Assembly (NCBI GenBank): GCA_934168275.1
Contig: CAKPNA010000001.1
Span: 124,001-188,000, forward strand
Direction of reading: 5' to 3'
Length of the DNA: 64,000 nt
Source: an uncultured Bacilli bacterium
Lineage (GTDB): Bacteria; Bacillota_I; Bacilli_A; RF39; UBA660
Shown here: one piece after another, positions 51,578 to 60,828 of the stretch
How positions within the stretch are numbered: position 1 is the stretch's first letter
Layout: every line of letters begins with the position of its first letter
The notes under the pieces: generated by a model
The model's database searches: none
The model's input: the letters and a program-made list of their open reading frames with translations, nothing else
What the model was told of the DNA's origin: nothing
Program-made: the position numbers and the translations under genes

Positions 51578-52969
51578 ATGTTATTTACAAGTATAAGTTT
51601 TTTGTATTACTTTCTACCATTAGTACTAATTGTCTACTTCATAGTACCCAAAAAATATAAAAATTTAGTATTATTATTATTTTCATTATTATTTTATTTC
51701 TATGGAGAACCAAAGTATATATTATTAATGTTATTTGAAATATTAGTAGCGTATATAGGAGCTATTCTAATAGATAAATATAAAGATAAAAGTATTCTAA
51801 TACTTACCCTATTTATTCACATAATACTATTAGTAATATTTAAATATACTGATTTCTTTATATCAAACATTAATAATATCTTTAATACTAACTTTAAGTT
51901 ATTAAATATAGCCCTACCAATAGGAATATCCTTCTATACATTTCAAATAATAAGTTATGTAATAGACGTTTATCGAGGAAAAGTAAAAGTTCAAAAAAGT
52001 TTCTTAAAACTAGCAACATATGTATCTTTATTTCCCCAACTAATAGCAGGCCCTATTGTAAGATATGAAATAATCGAAGATGAACTAGATAATAGAAAAC
52101 ATAGTTTTGAAGACTTTGCTATTGGCGTTAGAAGGTTTACTATTGGTCTTGCTAAAAAAGTATTAATTGCTAATATGTTAGGAGAACTATGTACCAAATT
52201 TGACCTAGCAGATGAAAGAAGTATTGTCTTCTATTGGGTATTTGCTGTAAGTTATATGTTACAAATCTATTTTGACTTTGGAGCTTATTCTGACATGGCT
52301 ATCGGTTTAGGTCGAATATTCGGTTTCCACTTCTTAGAAAACTTTAACTATCCATATATATCAAAAAGTATTACTGAATTTTGGCGAAGATGGCATATCT
52401 CCCTAGGATCTTGGTTTAGAGATTATGTCTATATCCCTCTTGGAGGCAACCGTGTAAGTAAAATCAAGTTTTTAAGAAATATCTTAATTGTTTGGTTATT
52501 AACCGGAATATGGCATGGAGCTAGTTGGAATTTTATAATATGGGGATTATTATTTGGAATATTATTAATAATAGAAAAATTATGGTTAAATAAAATATTA
52601 GATAAATTACCTAATATTATAAAAAGAATATATGTATTATTTATAGTAATGATAAGTTTTATAATCTTTAATGCTAATACCATGAATACCGCTTGGCATA
52701 ATATTATTGGTCTATTTGGTTTTAATAAAGAGCCATTTATAAATACATATACTATATACTATATAAAAAGTTATTTACCAATACTAATAGTAGCCATTAT
52801 AGCATCCACACCAATATGTAAAAATATAATAGAAAAATTAAAGAAAAATAATCTTATAAACAATATAATAAATATACTAGAACCATTTTATATAATTATC
52901 TTATTACTACTAGTAACAGCATATCTAATAGATAGTTCATATAACCCATTCTTATATTTTAGATTTTAG
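51578..52969 (+). CDS. MBOAT-family membrane O-acyltransferase (AlgI/DltB/PatA type)
   Basis: The 463-residue protein has about 10-12 helices and the AlgI landmarks FDFGAYSDMAIGLGRIFGFH, FNYPYISKSITEFWRRWHIS, LGSWFRDYVYIPLGGNR and the catalytic His in LTGIWHGASWNFIIWG. It moves acetyl groups across the membrane for an outer acetyltransferase. The next gene, eight bases on, codes a DHHW/AlgX-like partner, so the pair probably O-acetylates a surface polysaccharide. Confidence 0.95.
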   Translation: MLFTSISFLYYFLPLVLIVYFIVPKKYKNLVLLLFSLLFYFYGEPKYILLMLFEILVAYIGAILIDKYKDKSILILTLFIHIILLVIFKYTDFFISNINNIFNTNFKLLNIALPIGISFYTFQIISYVIDVYRGKVKVQKSFLKLATYVSLFPQLIAGPIVRYEIIEDELDNRKHSFEDFAIGVRRFTIGLAKKVLIANMLGELCTKFDLADERSIVFYWVFAVSYMLQIYFDFGAYSDMAIGLGRIFGFHFLENFNYPYISKSITEFWRRWHISLGSWFRDYVYIPLGGNRVSKIKFLRNILIVWLLTGIWHGASWNFIIWGLLFGILLIIEKLWLNKILDKLPNIIKRIYVLFIVMISFIIFNANTMNTAWHNIIGLFGFNKEPFINTYTIYYIKSYLPILIVAIIASTPICKNIIEKLKKNNLINNIINILEPFYIIILLLLVTAYLIDSSYNPFLYFRF

Positions 52970-52977
52970 GAGGCATA

Positions 52978-54054
52978 ATGAATAATAAAACAAAAAACAT
53001 AGTAGTAACAATACTATTCTCAACAATTCTAATTTCATTTCTAACAATAAATATAATAACAAAAGACGAAAAAATATCACTATCTGAAAGAAGAAAACTT
53101 CAACAATTCCCTGAATTAACCATCAAAAGTTTACTAAAAGGGACTTTCTTTAAAGAATTTGATACTTATACTACAGATCAGTTTATTAAAAGAGATGAAT
53201 TTAGAAAAGTTAAAGTCAACTTAGAACTTAAATTCAAAAAAAATTATAATAACTTATATACTTATCAAGACTATATAATTGAGCAAACATTTCCATTAAA
53301 TGAAAAATCAGTTAATAATCTAACTAACAAAATGAATACATTAAAAAACAACTATTTTAAAAATAATAATACTTACTACACAATAGCACCCGATAAAAAT
53401 TATTTTATAAATAACGGTAATCTAAGATTAGATTATACAAAACTAACAAATATTATGCAAAATAATTTAAAAGACTTTAAATATATTGACATATTTAATA
53501 CCTTATCATTAGAAGATTATTATAAAACAGATACACATTGGAAACAAGAAAATCTACCAAAAGTAATTGATGTATTAAAAAAAGAAATGAACTTTAAAGC
53601 TAATACAACATATATAGAAGAACCTATTACTTCTTTTAAAGGTGTATATGCTAAACAATTACCAATTAAAACAACTACTGAAACAATTAAAGTATTAACA
53701 AATAATACAATTAAAAATAGTAAAACATACAATTATGAAACAAAAAAAGAAACAACTATATATGATCTAGATAAAATTAAATCTCAAGATAAATATGATA
53801 TCTACCTATCAGGTGCTGTATCTCTAATAGAAATAGATACTAATATTTCAAACAATAAAGAATTAATTGTATTTAGAGATTCTTATGGAAGTAGCCTAAT
53901 ACCATTATTAGCAGAAGGATATAGCAAAATAACTGTTATTGATACAAGATATATATCCCCTAAATTACTTAAAAATTATGTTGACTTTGAAAATAAAGAT
54001 ATATTATTTATATATGGAATTATATCAATTAACAACAGCGCCTCAATAAGATAA
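52978..54054 (+). CDS. DHHW-family (AlgX/AlgJ-like) protein
   Basis: The 358-residue protein has a signal anchor (about 8-28) and the SGNH-type esterase fold of AlgX/AlgJ: YKTDTHWKQE (the D-x-H-W box, here DTHW) and the Ser block FRDSYGSSLIPLL. It would take acetyl from the MBOAT protein and place it on the polymer outside the membrane. AGGAGG lies before the ATG. Confidence 0.9.
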   Translation: MNNKTKNIVVTILFSTILISFLTINIITKDEKISLSERRKLQQFPELTIKSLLKGTFFKEFDTYTTDQFIKRDEFRKVKVNLELKFKKNYNNLYTYQDYIIEQTFPLNEKSVNNLTNKMNTLKNNYFKNNNTYYTIAPDKNYFINNGNLRLDYTKLTNIMQNNLKDFKYIDIFNTLSLEDYYKTDTHWKQENLPKVIDVLKKEMNFKANTTYIEEPITSFKGVYAKQLPIKTTTETIKVLTNNTIKNSKTYNYETKKETTIYDLDKIKSQDKYDIYLSGAVSLIEIDTNISNNKELIVFRDSYGSSLIPLLAEGYSKITVIDTRYISPKLLKNYVDFENKDILFIYGIISINNSASIR

Positions 54055-54056
54055 AA

Positions 54057-54083
54057 AGCATCACTTAATAGTGATGTTTTTTT
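54057..54083. terminator. Bidirectional terminator between the DHHW gene and lepB
   Basis: CATCACT/AGTGATG stem, TAAT loop, seven T on the plus strand, A run upstream. Confidence 0.85.
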
Positions 54084-54597
54084 ATATTAAACCAAATTTA
54101 TTTAATGGCCATAATCTAAATACAGCTTTACCTGTAATATTATTTTTAGATACTAAACCAAGTTCTTTACTTCTACTATCCGCTGATATCTCTCTATTAT
54201 CCCCTAAAACTAAATATTTATCTTTAGGTATTACCTCACAACTATAACATATATCTTTTAAACTAAAATTATTAGTATCGTTTTTAGCATACCCATCTTC
54301 TACTTCTTCACCATTAATATATAATTTATTATCTTTATATTCAACATAATCACCCGGTAGACCAATTACTCTTTTGATAACTAAATAATTTTGTTTTTTA
54401 ATAACAACAATATCAAATCTCTCAATATCTTTATATCTATAAAGTATCTTACTATTTAATATCCATTCTCCATCATGAAGTGTATTCTCCATTGAACGAC
54501 CACTAACGATTTCCGGAGTTATTATATATAACCTAAGTAATGCTACCACAACAATAATTATAATATATGGCACAACTTCTTTAATTTTACTTTTCAT
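54082..54597 (-). CDS. lepB: Signal peptidase I
   Basis: The 171-residue enzyme has one N-terminal helix, the catalytic Ser in VSGRSMENTL and catalytic Lys in VIKRVIGLPGD, then LVLGDNREISADSRSKELG. It is the ordinary Ser-Lys type, not the ER-type SipW, so it would not by itself explain the SipW-like signal of the surface protein at 9531. ATG 54597 with AAAGGA is preferred to an upstream TTG. Confidence 0.95.
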   Translation of the reverse strand: MKSKIKEVVPYIIIIVVVALLRLYIITPEIVSGRSMENTLHDGEWILNSKILYRYKDIERFDIVVIKKQNYLVIKRVIGLPGDYVEYKDNKLYINGEEVEDGYAKNDTNNFSLKDICYSCEVIPKDKYLVLGDNREISADSRSKELGLVSKNNITGKAVFRLWPLNKFGLI

Positions 54598-54610
54598 AAA
54601 TATTCCTTTC

Positions 54611-54638
54611 AAAAAAAGATAACAGCAAGCTATTATCT
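54611..54638 (-). terminator. Terminator between rplS and lepB
   Basis: AGATAATAGC/GCTGTTATCT stem with a two-base loop, then seven T on the minus strand. Some read-through to lepB is likely, since no good lepB promoter is seen. Confidence 0.75.
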
Positions 54639-54986
54639 CTCTTCTTTAATCTTATATGAACTCTTTCTTGAACCTAAGAAATATAATTTTGCTCTTCTTA
54701 CTTTACCTTTCTTAATAACTTCGATAGAAGCTATCTTAGGACTATGTAATGGGAATATTCTTTCTACTCCAACACCTGCAGATTCTTTTCTAACTGTAAA
54801 TGTTTCAGAAATTCCACTACCTTTACGAGCAATAACTATACCTTCAAAGTATTGAACTCTTTCCTTAGCAACACCATTCTTTACTTCAGTAATAATGCTA
54901 CCAACCTTAACTGTATAACCTACTTTAAATTCTTCAATATTAGGTTTAAGTTGCTTTGAAGTTACTTTTTCCATTAAATTACTCAT
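54633..54986 (-). CDS. rplS: 50S ribosomal protein bL19
   Basis: The 117-residue protein has [39 protein letters not shown] and [20 protein letters not shown], which leave no doubt. It has its own promoter and a leader hairpin that may serve for autoregulation. Confidence 0.98.
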   Translation of the reverse strand: MSNLMEKVTSKQLKPNIEEFKVGYTVKVGSIITEVKNGVAKERVQYFEGIVIARKGSGISETFTVRKESAGVGVERIFPLHSPKIASIEVIKKGKVRRAKLYFLGSRKSSYKIKEER

Positions 54987-55053
54987 CGTTTATTCACTCT
55001 CCTTTGCTTTTAACAGTGATTATAACAATATTGTCAGCGAATCACCAACTGTT
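54987..55053 (-). promoter_or_regulatory. Probable L19 leader (5' UTR hairpin of rplS)
   Basis: The transcript start is followed at once by AACA-x4-GTGATT pairing with AATCAC-TGTT around an 18-base loop, then AAAGGAG. Low-GC Gram-positives are known to have an L19 autoregulatory leader here; size and place fit, but the fold was not checked against the family model. Confidence 0.5.
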
Positions 55054-55057
55054 TATA

Positions 55058-55086
55058 ATTCTATCACATAATATAATATCTAGCAA
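55058..55086 (-). promoter_or_regulatory. Promoter of rplS
   Basis: TTGCTA (55086-55081), 17 bases, TGA-TAGAAT (-10 at 55063-55058). Confidence 0.75.
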
Positions 55087-55117
55087 GCCCTTTTTTCTTA
55101 ATTCCCAATTTTTTTCA

Positions 55118-56233
55118 TTAATTTGCTATATTATTAAAGTCTTTCTGCCCCTCTTGATAAGGAGTAACATCTAGAAGATTATCAGACATTATATATGTCG
55201 CACCAGCATTCATATAAGAGTTTTTACCATTTTCAGATAAAACACCCCAAACACAAGAATCAATACCTTTTTCATTAAAATCTGCAATTCTAGACTTTAT
55301 TACATTTAAATCTAATTTAGCATAAAGATTAACACATTCAACATTATTATCAACAATCATCTGCATATTACTAGAATTTACTTCATTTGCAAGCAACCAT
55401 ATTCTAGCATCGTCAGAAGTATTTCTAATGTTTTGTACATCAGCTTCATGATTTGTTTGAAAAACACAACTATCTAACATACCATATTCTTTAACAGTTT
55501 CAACAACTGCTGAAGATAATTTTGCATCAGAACCATCAGTATTGTAATATTTTAAATCAATTACTGCTGTCATACCATATTCTTTACAAATCTTTAAATA
55601 ATCCTCAAATGAAGGTGCATTGCTGTCAGGAGAATTATGACTACAAACTATCTCACCAGAATTATTAAATCCAACATCAGTCTCACAGCCCCAAAAACCA
55701 TTAACCCCGGCATTTCTAAATGCTTCTACAGTATTTTCTTTTATTCCTCCCGAATGATAACCTCTATGAGCAATGCCACTATTATTTTTTGGCTGAAGAT
55801 TTGCTCCATAATAAACAATATCAGTATCAACATCGGTATCAGTAGCCACACTATCAGCATCTGACTCATCTAAATTATCTGACTTGCTATCAAGAAACTC
55901 CGCCGCCACATTTGCCGCTACTGTAATACCACCCAATGCTCCAAAACCTATATTATTAACACTAACTAATTGTTTACCTGAAGCACCACTTGCAATAAGA
56001 CTATCAATTTCTTCCAAGCAAATAGCACAATCACGTATTTTACTACTAAAAATATTAGAATGTTCCTCAAACGTTGAAAATTTACTTTGTAATTTTCCCT
56101 TAAAAGAATTAAATGCCGGAACATCACAACTCGCACTCGCCACAGCTTGATATGGTCCTTCACAACTAGTAAAACTATTTAATACCTCATTACCACCTGA
56201 TTTTAACAACTCCGTACTTACATTTACTGCCAT
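55118..56233 (-). CDS. Glycerophosphodiester phosphodiesterase with a type VII secretion-like N-terminus
   Basis: The 371-residue protein has no ordinary signal peptide. Residues 1-95 form a small helical domain like the TIGR04197/WXG100-type secretion heads (MAVNVSTELLKSGGNEVLNS; SKFSTFEEHSNIFSSKIRDC). A Gly-rich hydrophobic part (about 98-115) and an acidic linker follow. From about 150 it is GDPD: GIAHRGYHSGGIKENTVEAF, WGCETDVGF, VCSHN, with the His, Glu and Asp residues needed. It probably cleaves glycerophosphodiesters or teichoic-acid-like polymer outside the cell. No secretion genes are in the window. Confidence 0.8.
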   Translation of the reverse strand: MAVNVSTELLKSGGNEVLNSFTSCEGPYQAVASASCDVPAFNSFKGKLQSKFSTFEEHSNIFSSKIRDCAICLEEIDSLIASGASGKQLVSVNNIGFGALGGITVAANVAAEFLDSKSDNLDESDADSVATDTDVDTDIVYYGANLQPKNNSGIAHRGYHSGGIKENTVEAFRNAGVNGFWGCETDVGFNNSGEIVCSHNSPDSNAPSFEDYLKICKEYGMTAVIDLKYYNTDGSDAKLSSAVVETVKEYGMLDSCVFQTNHEADVQNIRNTSDDARIWLLANEVNSSNMQMIVDNNVECVNLYAKLDLNVIKSRIADFNEKGIDSCVWGVLSENGKNSYMNAGATYIMSDNLLDVTPYQEGQKDFNNIAN

Positions 56234-56337
56234 ATATAACCCACCTCTATCTTTAAATATATCATCAACCCATATATATTACTTATATACTCATTATATC
56301 ATAATCGCCAGCAAAATCAATAATTTAATTTTTTATC

Positions 56338-57297
56338 TTACAAACTTTCTCTAAAAGACTTTAAAGCTGATATAAAATCCTCATCTTCTTCATCATCAGA
56401 TATATTAAAAGTCTTATCTTTATTAGCAAGCAACTCTTGATAACTAATAATAGCTTCGTCTTCTTGTTTTTGTTCATAGTCAGTAAGTTCAATGGTTTGA
56501 GGTTTTACCTCTCTCGATAACTTCTCTGACACTTCTTCCATAAAATTTCTAGGCTTATCTTCTTTCTTAACATAAGTCTGTTTCATATCTGCAAAAGATA
56601 TTCTATTATTACCTGTTTCTTGTTTTGCTACTTCTTCTTCATTAACTTCTTGCTTAACCTCCATAACCGGAGTCTTAACTTCAGGAGCTTGTTCAATAAA
56701 AGTACTAGGTACTGACTTTACTTCTTCAACATTCTTACTTTCATCAACTATTGTTTTTTCTACTTTACTAGCTCTTTTCCCCATCAAATCATTACGCACT
56801 AACTCATTAGAATAATAACCAACCGGTGATATTAACGTACTAGCAGATGAATATTTATTAGAATATGGCTTACTACTAGAAGGTGTATTAACATTACTAA
56901 CTTGTTTGTTCTCTACTCTGTTCTCTAACTTATTTTCTACTTTAGGTTCAACACTAACTTTGTTATTAACTACTTCTTTCTTAACTTCATCTCTAGTTTG
57001 AAAAGTAGGCGCATTAACTTCAGGTATACTCTTTTCAACTGCATCTATCTTATCTATAGATTTATCGATAGCATTACTATTAATTTTAATATCACTATCT
57101 ACCTGATTATCCTTAACCCAAGTATCATTATTATTATTTAATAAATCTAACTTAACTGAATCCTTATCATCAACTTCTATCTCATCATAGGTATCTTCTT
57201 CTTCATTAATGTGTTTAATCTTAATGTAAACAAATACTCCTGTAATACCAATAATAATAATTCCTACAATAATAGCTATTTTTACTATGTTATCCAT
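56338..57297 (-). CDS. Membrane-anchored acidic protein (uncharacterised)
   Basis: Not recognised. The 319-residue protein has one helix at 5-26 (VKIAIIVGIIIIGITGVFVY) and a long hydrophilic, low-complexity part rich in Glu, Lys, Val and Asn, probably disordered. It ends with a short helical motif (SDDEEDEDFISALKSFRESL). Its start lies four bases after rsmE, so they are one operon. A scaffold in cell division or envelope work would fit, but there is no proof. Confidence 0.75.
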   Translation of the reverse strand: MDNIVKIAIIVGIIIIGITGVFVYIKIKHINEEEDTYDEIEVDDKDSVKLDLLNNNNDTWVKDNQVDSDIKINSNAIDKSIDKIDAVEKSIPEVNAPTFQTRDEVKKEVVNNKVSVEPKVENKLENRVENKQVSNVNTPSSSKPYSNKYSSASTLISPVGYYSNELVRNDLMGKRASKVEKTIVDESKNVEEVKSVPSTFIEQAPEVKTPVMEVKQEVNEEEVAKQETGNNRISFADMKQTYVKKEDKPRNFMEEVSEKLSREVKPQTIELTDYEQKQEDEAIISYQELLANKDKTFNISDDEEDEDFISALKSFRESL

Positions 57298-57301
57298 GTT
57301 A

Positions 57302-58012
57302 TCACTCCATATTTATATAATTAATAATACTTGCTACAAAAAATGTTGCTGTCTCCACTCTAAGAATTCTATTTCCTAAAGATATGCTCTTATATCCATA
57401 AGAATTAAGTTTATCTTCTTCATTTGCACTAAGTCCCCCTTCTGGACCTATTACAAATATTATATTATCATCTTTACTTAAATTATCAACATATTTATTA
57501 ATAATATTATCTTTTTCTTTAGTACTACATACTAACTTTGTATCTATATCTATATTCTTTAAATCATCTATTGTCATAACATTAGTAATATTTGGAATAA
57601 CATTTCTAAACGATTGCTCACTAGCTTCTTTACATATCATTTGCCAACGAACCAACTTCTTAGCAAATCTAATATCATCTAATTTAACAATACTTCTTTC
57701 CGTCTTTAATGGAATAATAGTCTCTACTCCTAACTCCGTAAGTTTCTGTAATATTAGATCCATCTTCTGTTCTTGAACTAATCCAACCGCTACCGTAAGA
57801 CCTATTGTCTTATCTTCTTCATTACTAGTACTCTCTATTATATAACTAAATGGTATTGTATTTTCTATTTTACAATGATAAACCATCTTATCATAAACTA
57901 CTTCAAAATAGTCTCCACTAACTAGTCTCATAACTTTAGTTATATGTTTCATATCACTATCATATAAGACTGGCTTATCATCAATAAAATCTTTAGCAAA
58001 ATATCTCTGCAT
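57302..58012 (-). CDS. rsmE: 16S rRNA m3U1498 methyltransferase
   Basis: The 236-residue SPOUT enzyme has QRYFAKDFIDDKPVLYDSDM (N-terminal PUA-like part), LQKLTELGVETIIPLKTERS, the knot FVIGPEGGLSANEED and ISLGNRILRVETATFFVAS. It methylates U1498 with S-adenosylmethionine. It starts one base after the small gene at 58014 ends. Confidence 0.97.
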   Translation of the reverse strand: MQRYFAKDFIDDKPVLYDSDMKHITKVMRLVSGDYFEVVYDKMVYHCKIENTIPFSYIIESTSNEEDKTIGLTVAVGLVQEQKMDLILQKLTELGVETIIPLKTERSIVKLDDIRFAKKLVRWQMICKEASEQSFRNVIPNITNVMTIDDLKNIDIDTKLVCSTKEKDNIINKYVDNLSKDDNIIFVIGPEGGLSANEEDKLNSYGYKSISLGNRILRVETATFFVASIINYINME

Positions 58013-58013
58013 A

Positions 58014-58244
58014 CTATAAATTATTAGCTATTACTTGAGTAAATACTCTAGCTATCTCATCATCATTATATACATTTTTAATTCTATCAATACCATTATC
58101 ATTATATACTCTAACAACTATATTCTGTGTTATATCATCATTAGTTAAATATAAATACATTTTATCCCCTAAAATAACCTTATCTACAATAACATATTCT
58201 TTATTATTAGATAACTTTATCTTATCATACCTACCATACTTCAT
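58014..58244 (-). CDS. Small uncharacterised protein upstream of rsmE
   Basis: The 76-residue, mostly beta-strand protein (YDKIKLSNNKEYVIVDKVIL, KMYLYLTNDD) is not recognised. The pattern recalls small DUF1292-like proteins. It is first in the operon with rsmE; AGAGG precedes the ATG. Confidence 0.65.
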   Translation of the reverse strand: MKYGRYDKIKLSNNKEYVIVDKVILGDKMYLYLTNDDITQNIVVRVYNDNGIDRIKNVYNDDEIARVFTQVIANNL

Positions 58245-58368
58245 TTTATACCTCTTTACTTCTATTTATTATTACTGACAATTATTATAATAACATATAT
58301 GAGCACTAAAATAAAGTCCAAAAAAGAAATATTTTATAATACTTAGTAATATAATATATTAGAACAAG

Positions 58369-58388
58369 TGATAAATCAAAAGTTTATC
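58369..58388 (-). other. Predicted guide segment of the TnpB omega-RNA
   Basis: The bases directly after the conserved TTTCAAC end of the scaffold, starting GATAAACTTTTGATTTATCA in RNA sense. For IS605-type elements the guide is the chromosomal DNA flanking the right end. Confidence 0.55.
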
Positions 58389-58530
58389 GTTGAAACCTCA
58401 CGATTCCAAATTTCTGCTTCACAGACACTCTATTGAGTCTTCTCCAACAGACTTAAATTCCGATAGTCGCTACCGTACATAATTATATATTTTTAATTTA
58501 ATTTACTTGCTCTTTTTAATAATTACTACA
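58389..58530 (-). ncRNA. Predicted omega-RNA (reRNA) of TnpB
   Basis: Downstream of tnpB the minus strand has a conserved-looking, GC-richer tract with several hairpins (TACGGTAGCGACTATCGGAA; GTTGGAGAAGACTC; GGAATCGTGAGGTTTCAAC) ending in TTTCAAC, the usual right end of such elements. The 5' limit within the tnpB tail is a guess. Confidence 0.65.
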
Positions 58531-59670
58531 ATAATTTTTCATATACATTTTTACACCTTCAAACATTATATTAATACTGACATTCAAATCTCTATCTATT
58601 TCTAAATGACACTTTGTACATTTGTATGTCCTTTCGTTTAGGTTCTTATATTTTTTATCAATATTTTCACATACACTACAAGTTTGACTTGAGGGATAAT
58701 AATCATATATTTGATAAAACTGTTTACCTTTAAATTTCGATTTATACTCTAGTTGTTTTAATATTTCATTAAAACTTGCATCATTTATATTTTTTGATAG
58801 AGTTGTCTTTTTGCCATTTATTATCATTTCTTTAGTATGAAGTTTTTCACATGTGATAATATCATATTCATCTGTAATATTTTTAGTTATTTTATGTATA
58901 TAATATTTTCTTGCATTTGCTAGTTTTGAATGAAGTATCGCTAATTTTTGTTTGCACTTTTTATAATTTTCACTACCTTTTACTTTTCTTGCTAATAATC
59001 TTTGCATTCTCTCTATTCTTTTTTCATACTTTAAGATATATTTATTGTTTTCAAATACAGTTCCATCAGAAAGAGTTAAAAGATTTTTAACTCCTAAATC
59101 TATACCTACTATCGAAGTTGGAATAACTTTATCGATTTCATCATGAATTTCAAAAAGTACAGAAACATAATATTTTCCACTTGGTTCTTTTGAAATAGTC
59201 GCATTTAATATTCTCCCATTGATTGATTCAGTGTTTCTATAACCTCTAATTTTCATTACTTTAAGTTTAGGCAATTTAATAGTTTTGTTTTTTAAATCAA
59301 GTTCAATATTACAATAGTTATGATTTTTGTACGTACCATAAACAGCAGTTGTATTATAACTATTTTTACTAAATTTACTTTTGAATTTTGGATAACCACC
59401 TTGTTTATTAAAAAATCTTTTATATGAATCATCTAGATTAAACAATGCTTTATTTATAGCAATACTATCTATTTCTTGTAAAAATGGATATTCGTATTTT
59501 AAATAATGAGTATAATGTCTTATATTTTCATTTGCTTTCTTATAACCGTTTTCTTTTAGCATATTCAAAAAATAGTTGTAGACAAACCTAGTACAGCCTA
59601 ATGTTTTATTAATTAAAGTTCTTTGATCTTCATTTGGATAAATTCTAAATTTATATGCTTTGTAATACAT
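58516..59670 (-). CDS. tnpB: TnpB RNA-guided nuclease (IS605 OrfB)
   Basis: The 384-residue protein is full-length. It begins MYYKAYKFRIYPNEDQ, and has the RuvC catalytic residues: Asp in VGIDLGVKNLLTLSDG, Glu in IITCEKLHTKEM and Asp in EIDRDLNVSINIM (DRDxN variant). The zinc ribbon is CSVCENIDKKY to CTKCH, and YYPSSQTCS precedes it. All needed residues are present, so it is probably active. TnpB uses the omega-RNA to cut DNA next to its TAM and keeps the element in place. Confidence 0.96.
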   Translation of the reverse strand: MYYKAYKFRIYPNEDQRTLINKTLGCTRFVYNYFLNMLKENGYKKANENIRHYTHYLKYEYPFLQEIDSIAINKALFNLDDSYKRFFNKQGGYPKFKSKFSKNSYNTTAVYGTYKNHNYCNIELDLKNKTIKLPKLKVMKIRGYRNTESINGRILNATISKEPSGKYYVSVLFEIHDEIDKVIPTSIVGIDLGVKNLLTLSDGTVFENNKYILKYEKRIERMQRLLARKVKGSENYKKCKQKLAILHSKLANARKYYIHKITKNITDEYDIITCEKLHTKEMIINGKKTTLSKNINDASFNEILKQLEYKSKFKGKQFYQIYDYYPSSQTCSVCENIDKKYKNLNERTYKCTKCHLEIDRDLNVSINIMFEGVKMYMKNYCSNY

Positions 59671-59831
59671 TAATAATCCCCCCTTGTTAGCTTCTTAATA
59701 CTATACTTATCATACAATATTAATCAATGTATAGCAATAAAATTTACAATTTTTTTCAAATTATTTTTTGCTTGAAGAACTTTTCTATTTAACCAAAAAT
59801 AACAATAAACTAACCATTTATCACTAATCTA

Positions 59832-59859
59832 TTGTATTTATTAATTAGTTTATTATAAT
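59832..59859 (+). promoter_or_regulatory. Promoter of the 196-residue unknown gene
   Basis: TTGTAT, 16 bases, TATAAT, 27 bases before the ATG. Confidence 0.65.
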
Positions 59860-59886
59860 AATATCTCGCAGAAAGGAAGATAATAT

Positions 59887-60477
59887 ATGCAAAGTACAGA
59901 AAAGATAACATTTAATGAAGATGCATTATCACTAATAAATCATTTAATTAATATTTATATTGCTAAATACCCAATTAATGGTTATATAAGTAAAGATCCT
60001 ACACTACATTTAGCAAACATCGAAAGGCTTCTTAATGAAAAGCAACTAAGTATTATCAAATATCCATATCAAACAGATAGACCTATTAGCATAATATTAA
60101 CAAGTCCGAAAGGACAAAAAATATTTCTTAGTATTATGTTTGATCCTGCTACCGGTATAGTAGATAAAGAAATTATTGACTTTTTAAATCGTATTTATAG
60201 TAATAGTTTAAGTGATACTATAACAGTAATTGAACTATATAACTATATTTTAAGTTATAACATACCAACTATATCCATTGATAGTTTAACGTCTTATATA
60301 ATAGAATGTCAAAGAAAGTTAGATTTAAGAGATATAATAACCGAATATGTTGCTAAATCACTAATAGAATCTGATATAAATATTACTAGTAATGGTATTT
60401 ATCGTAGTGAAATGTTTACTAAAGAAATGAATACATGCTATCATACTTCAAATAAACTAGTTCTTAGTAAAAGATAA
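59887..60477 (+). CDS. Uncharacterised protein (196 residues)
   Basis: Not recognised. A soluble protein; LINHLINIYIAKYPINGYIS, SPKGQKIFLSIMFDPATGIV and LDLRDIITEYVAKSLIESDI are its clearest blocks. It has its own promoter and AAAGGAAG ribosome site, and a small Pro/Tyr-rich gene follows 48 bases on. Confidence 0.65.
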   Translation: MQSTEKITFNEDALSLINHLINIYIAKYPINGYISKDPTLHLANIERLLNEKQLSIIKYPYQTDRPISIILTSPKGQKIFLSIMFDPATGIVDKEIIDFLNRIYSNSLSDTITVIELYNYILSYNIPTISIDSLTSYIIECQRKLDLRDIITEYVAKSLIESDINITSNGIYRSEMFTKEMNTCYHTSNKLVLSKR

Positions 60478-60525
60478 TAGCACCATTTCAAGCATTATTT
60501 AATATAATGTAATAAAGGTGATTAT

Positions 60526-60735
60526 ATGTATCCAAGAATGATGTACAATAATAGACGACCAAACAATATGATGAATAATGACCGATTTATTGGTGGTGGC
60601 TTTTTAGGGCCATTTATTCTAGGAGGTATTACCGGAGGACTATTAGCGCCTTCTTTCTATCCTAGACCTTACCCTATGCCTTATTACGGACCACCAGTAC
60701 CCGGACCTTATCCACCATATCCCGTTATCTATTAA
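60526..60735 (+). CDS. Small Gly/Pro/Tyr-rich protein
   Basis: The 69-residue protein has a Met/Asn/Arg-rich head (MYPRMMYNNRRPNNMMNN), a short Gly-rich hydrophobic stretch (GGGFLGPFILGGITGGLL) and a Pro/Tyr tail. This recalls small coat-like or surface proteins of Bacillota. No function can be claimed. AAAGGTG lies before the ATG. Confidence 0.65.
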   Translation: MYPRMMYNNRRPNNMMNNDRFIGGGFLGPFILGGITGGLLAPSFYPRPYPMPYYGPPVPGPYPPYPVIY

Positions 60736-60794
60736 AGAAAGAAGAGAGCCACAAACTTTCTTCTTTTGCTTTTTTTAGCAATTTGGTTATTTGT

Positions 60795-60823
60795 AAAAAG
60801 AACTCCGTCCTAAAACGAAGTCC
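60795..60823 (-). terminator. Terminator of the P-type ATPase operon
   Basis: GGACTTCGT/ACGGAGTTC stem with two G-U pairs, six-base loop, then TTTTT on the minus strand. Confidence 0.75.
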
Positions 60824-60828
60824 ATTTA

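Larger units (their letters stand above)
58389..59722 (-). mobile_element. IS605/IS1341-type element with tnpB only
   Basis: Left boundary placed after TTGAT (59727-59723), a common target/TAM for this group, and right boundary after TTTCAAC at 58389. No tnpA lies nearby, so the element is non-autonomous or fixed. Confidence 0.65.

Noticed and set aside
58389..58530. CRISPR repeat or riboswitch downstream of tnpB
   Set aside because: No repeated spacers, and position plus TTTCAAC end fit a TnpB guide RNA.
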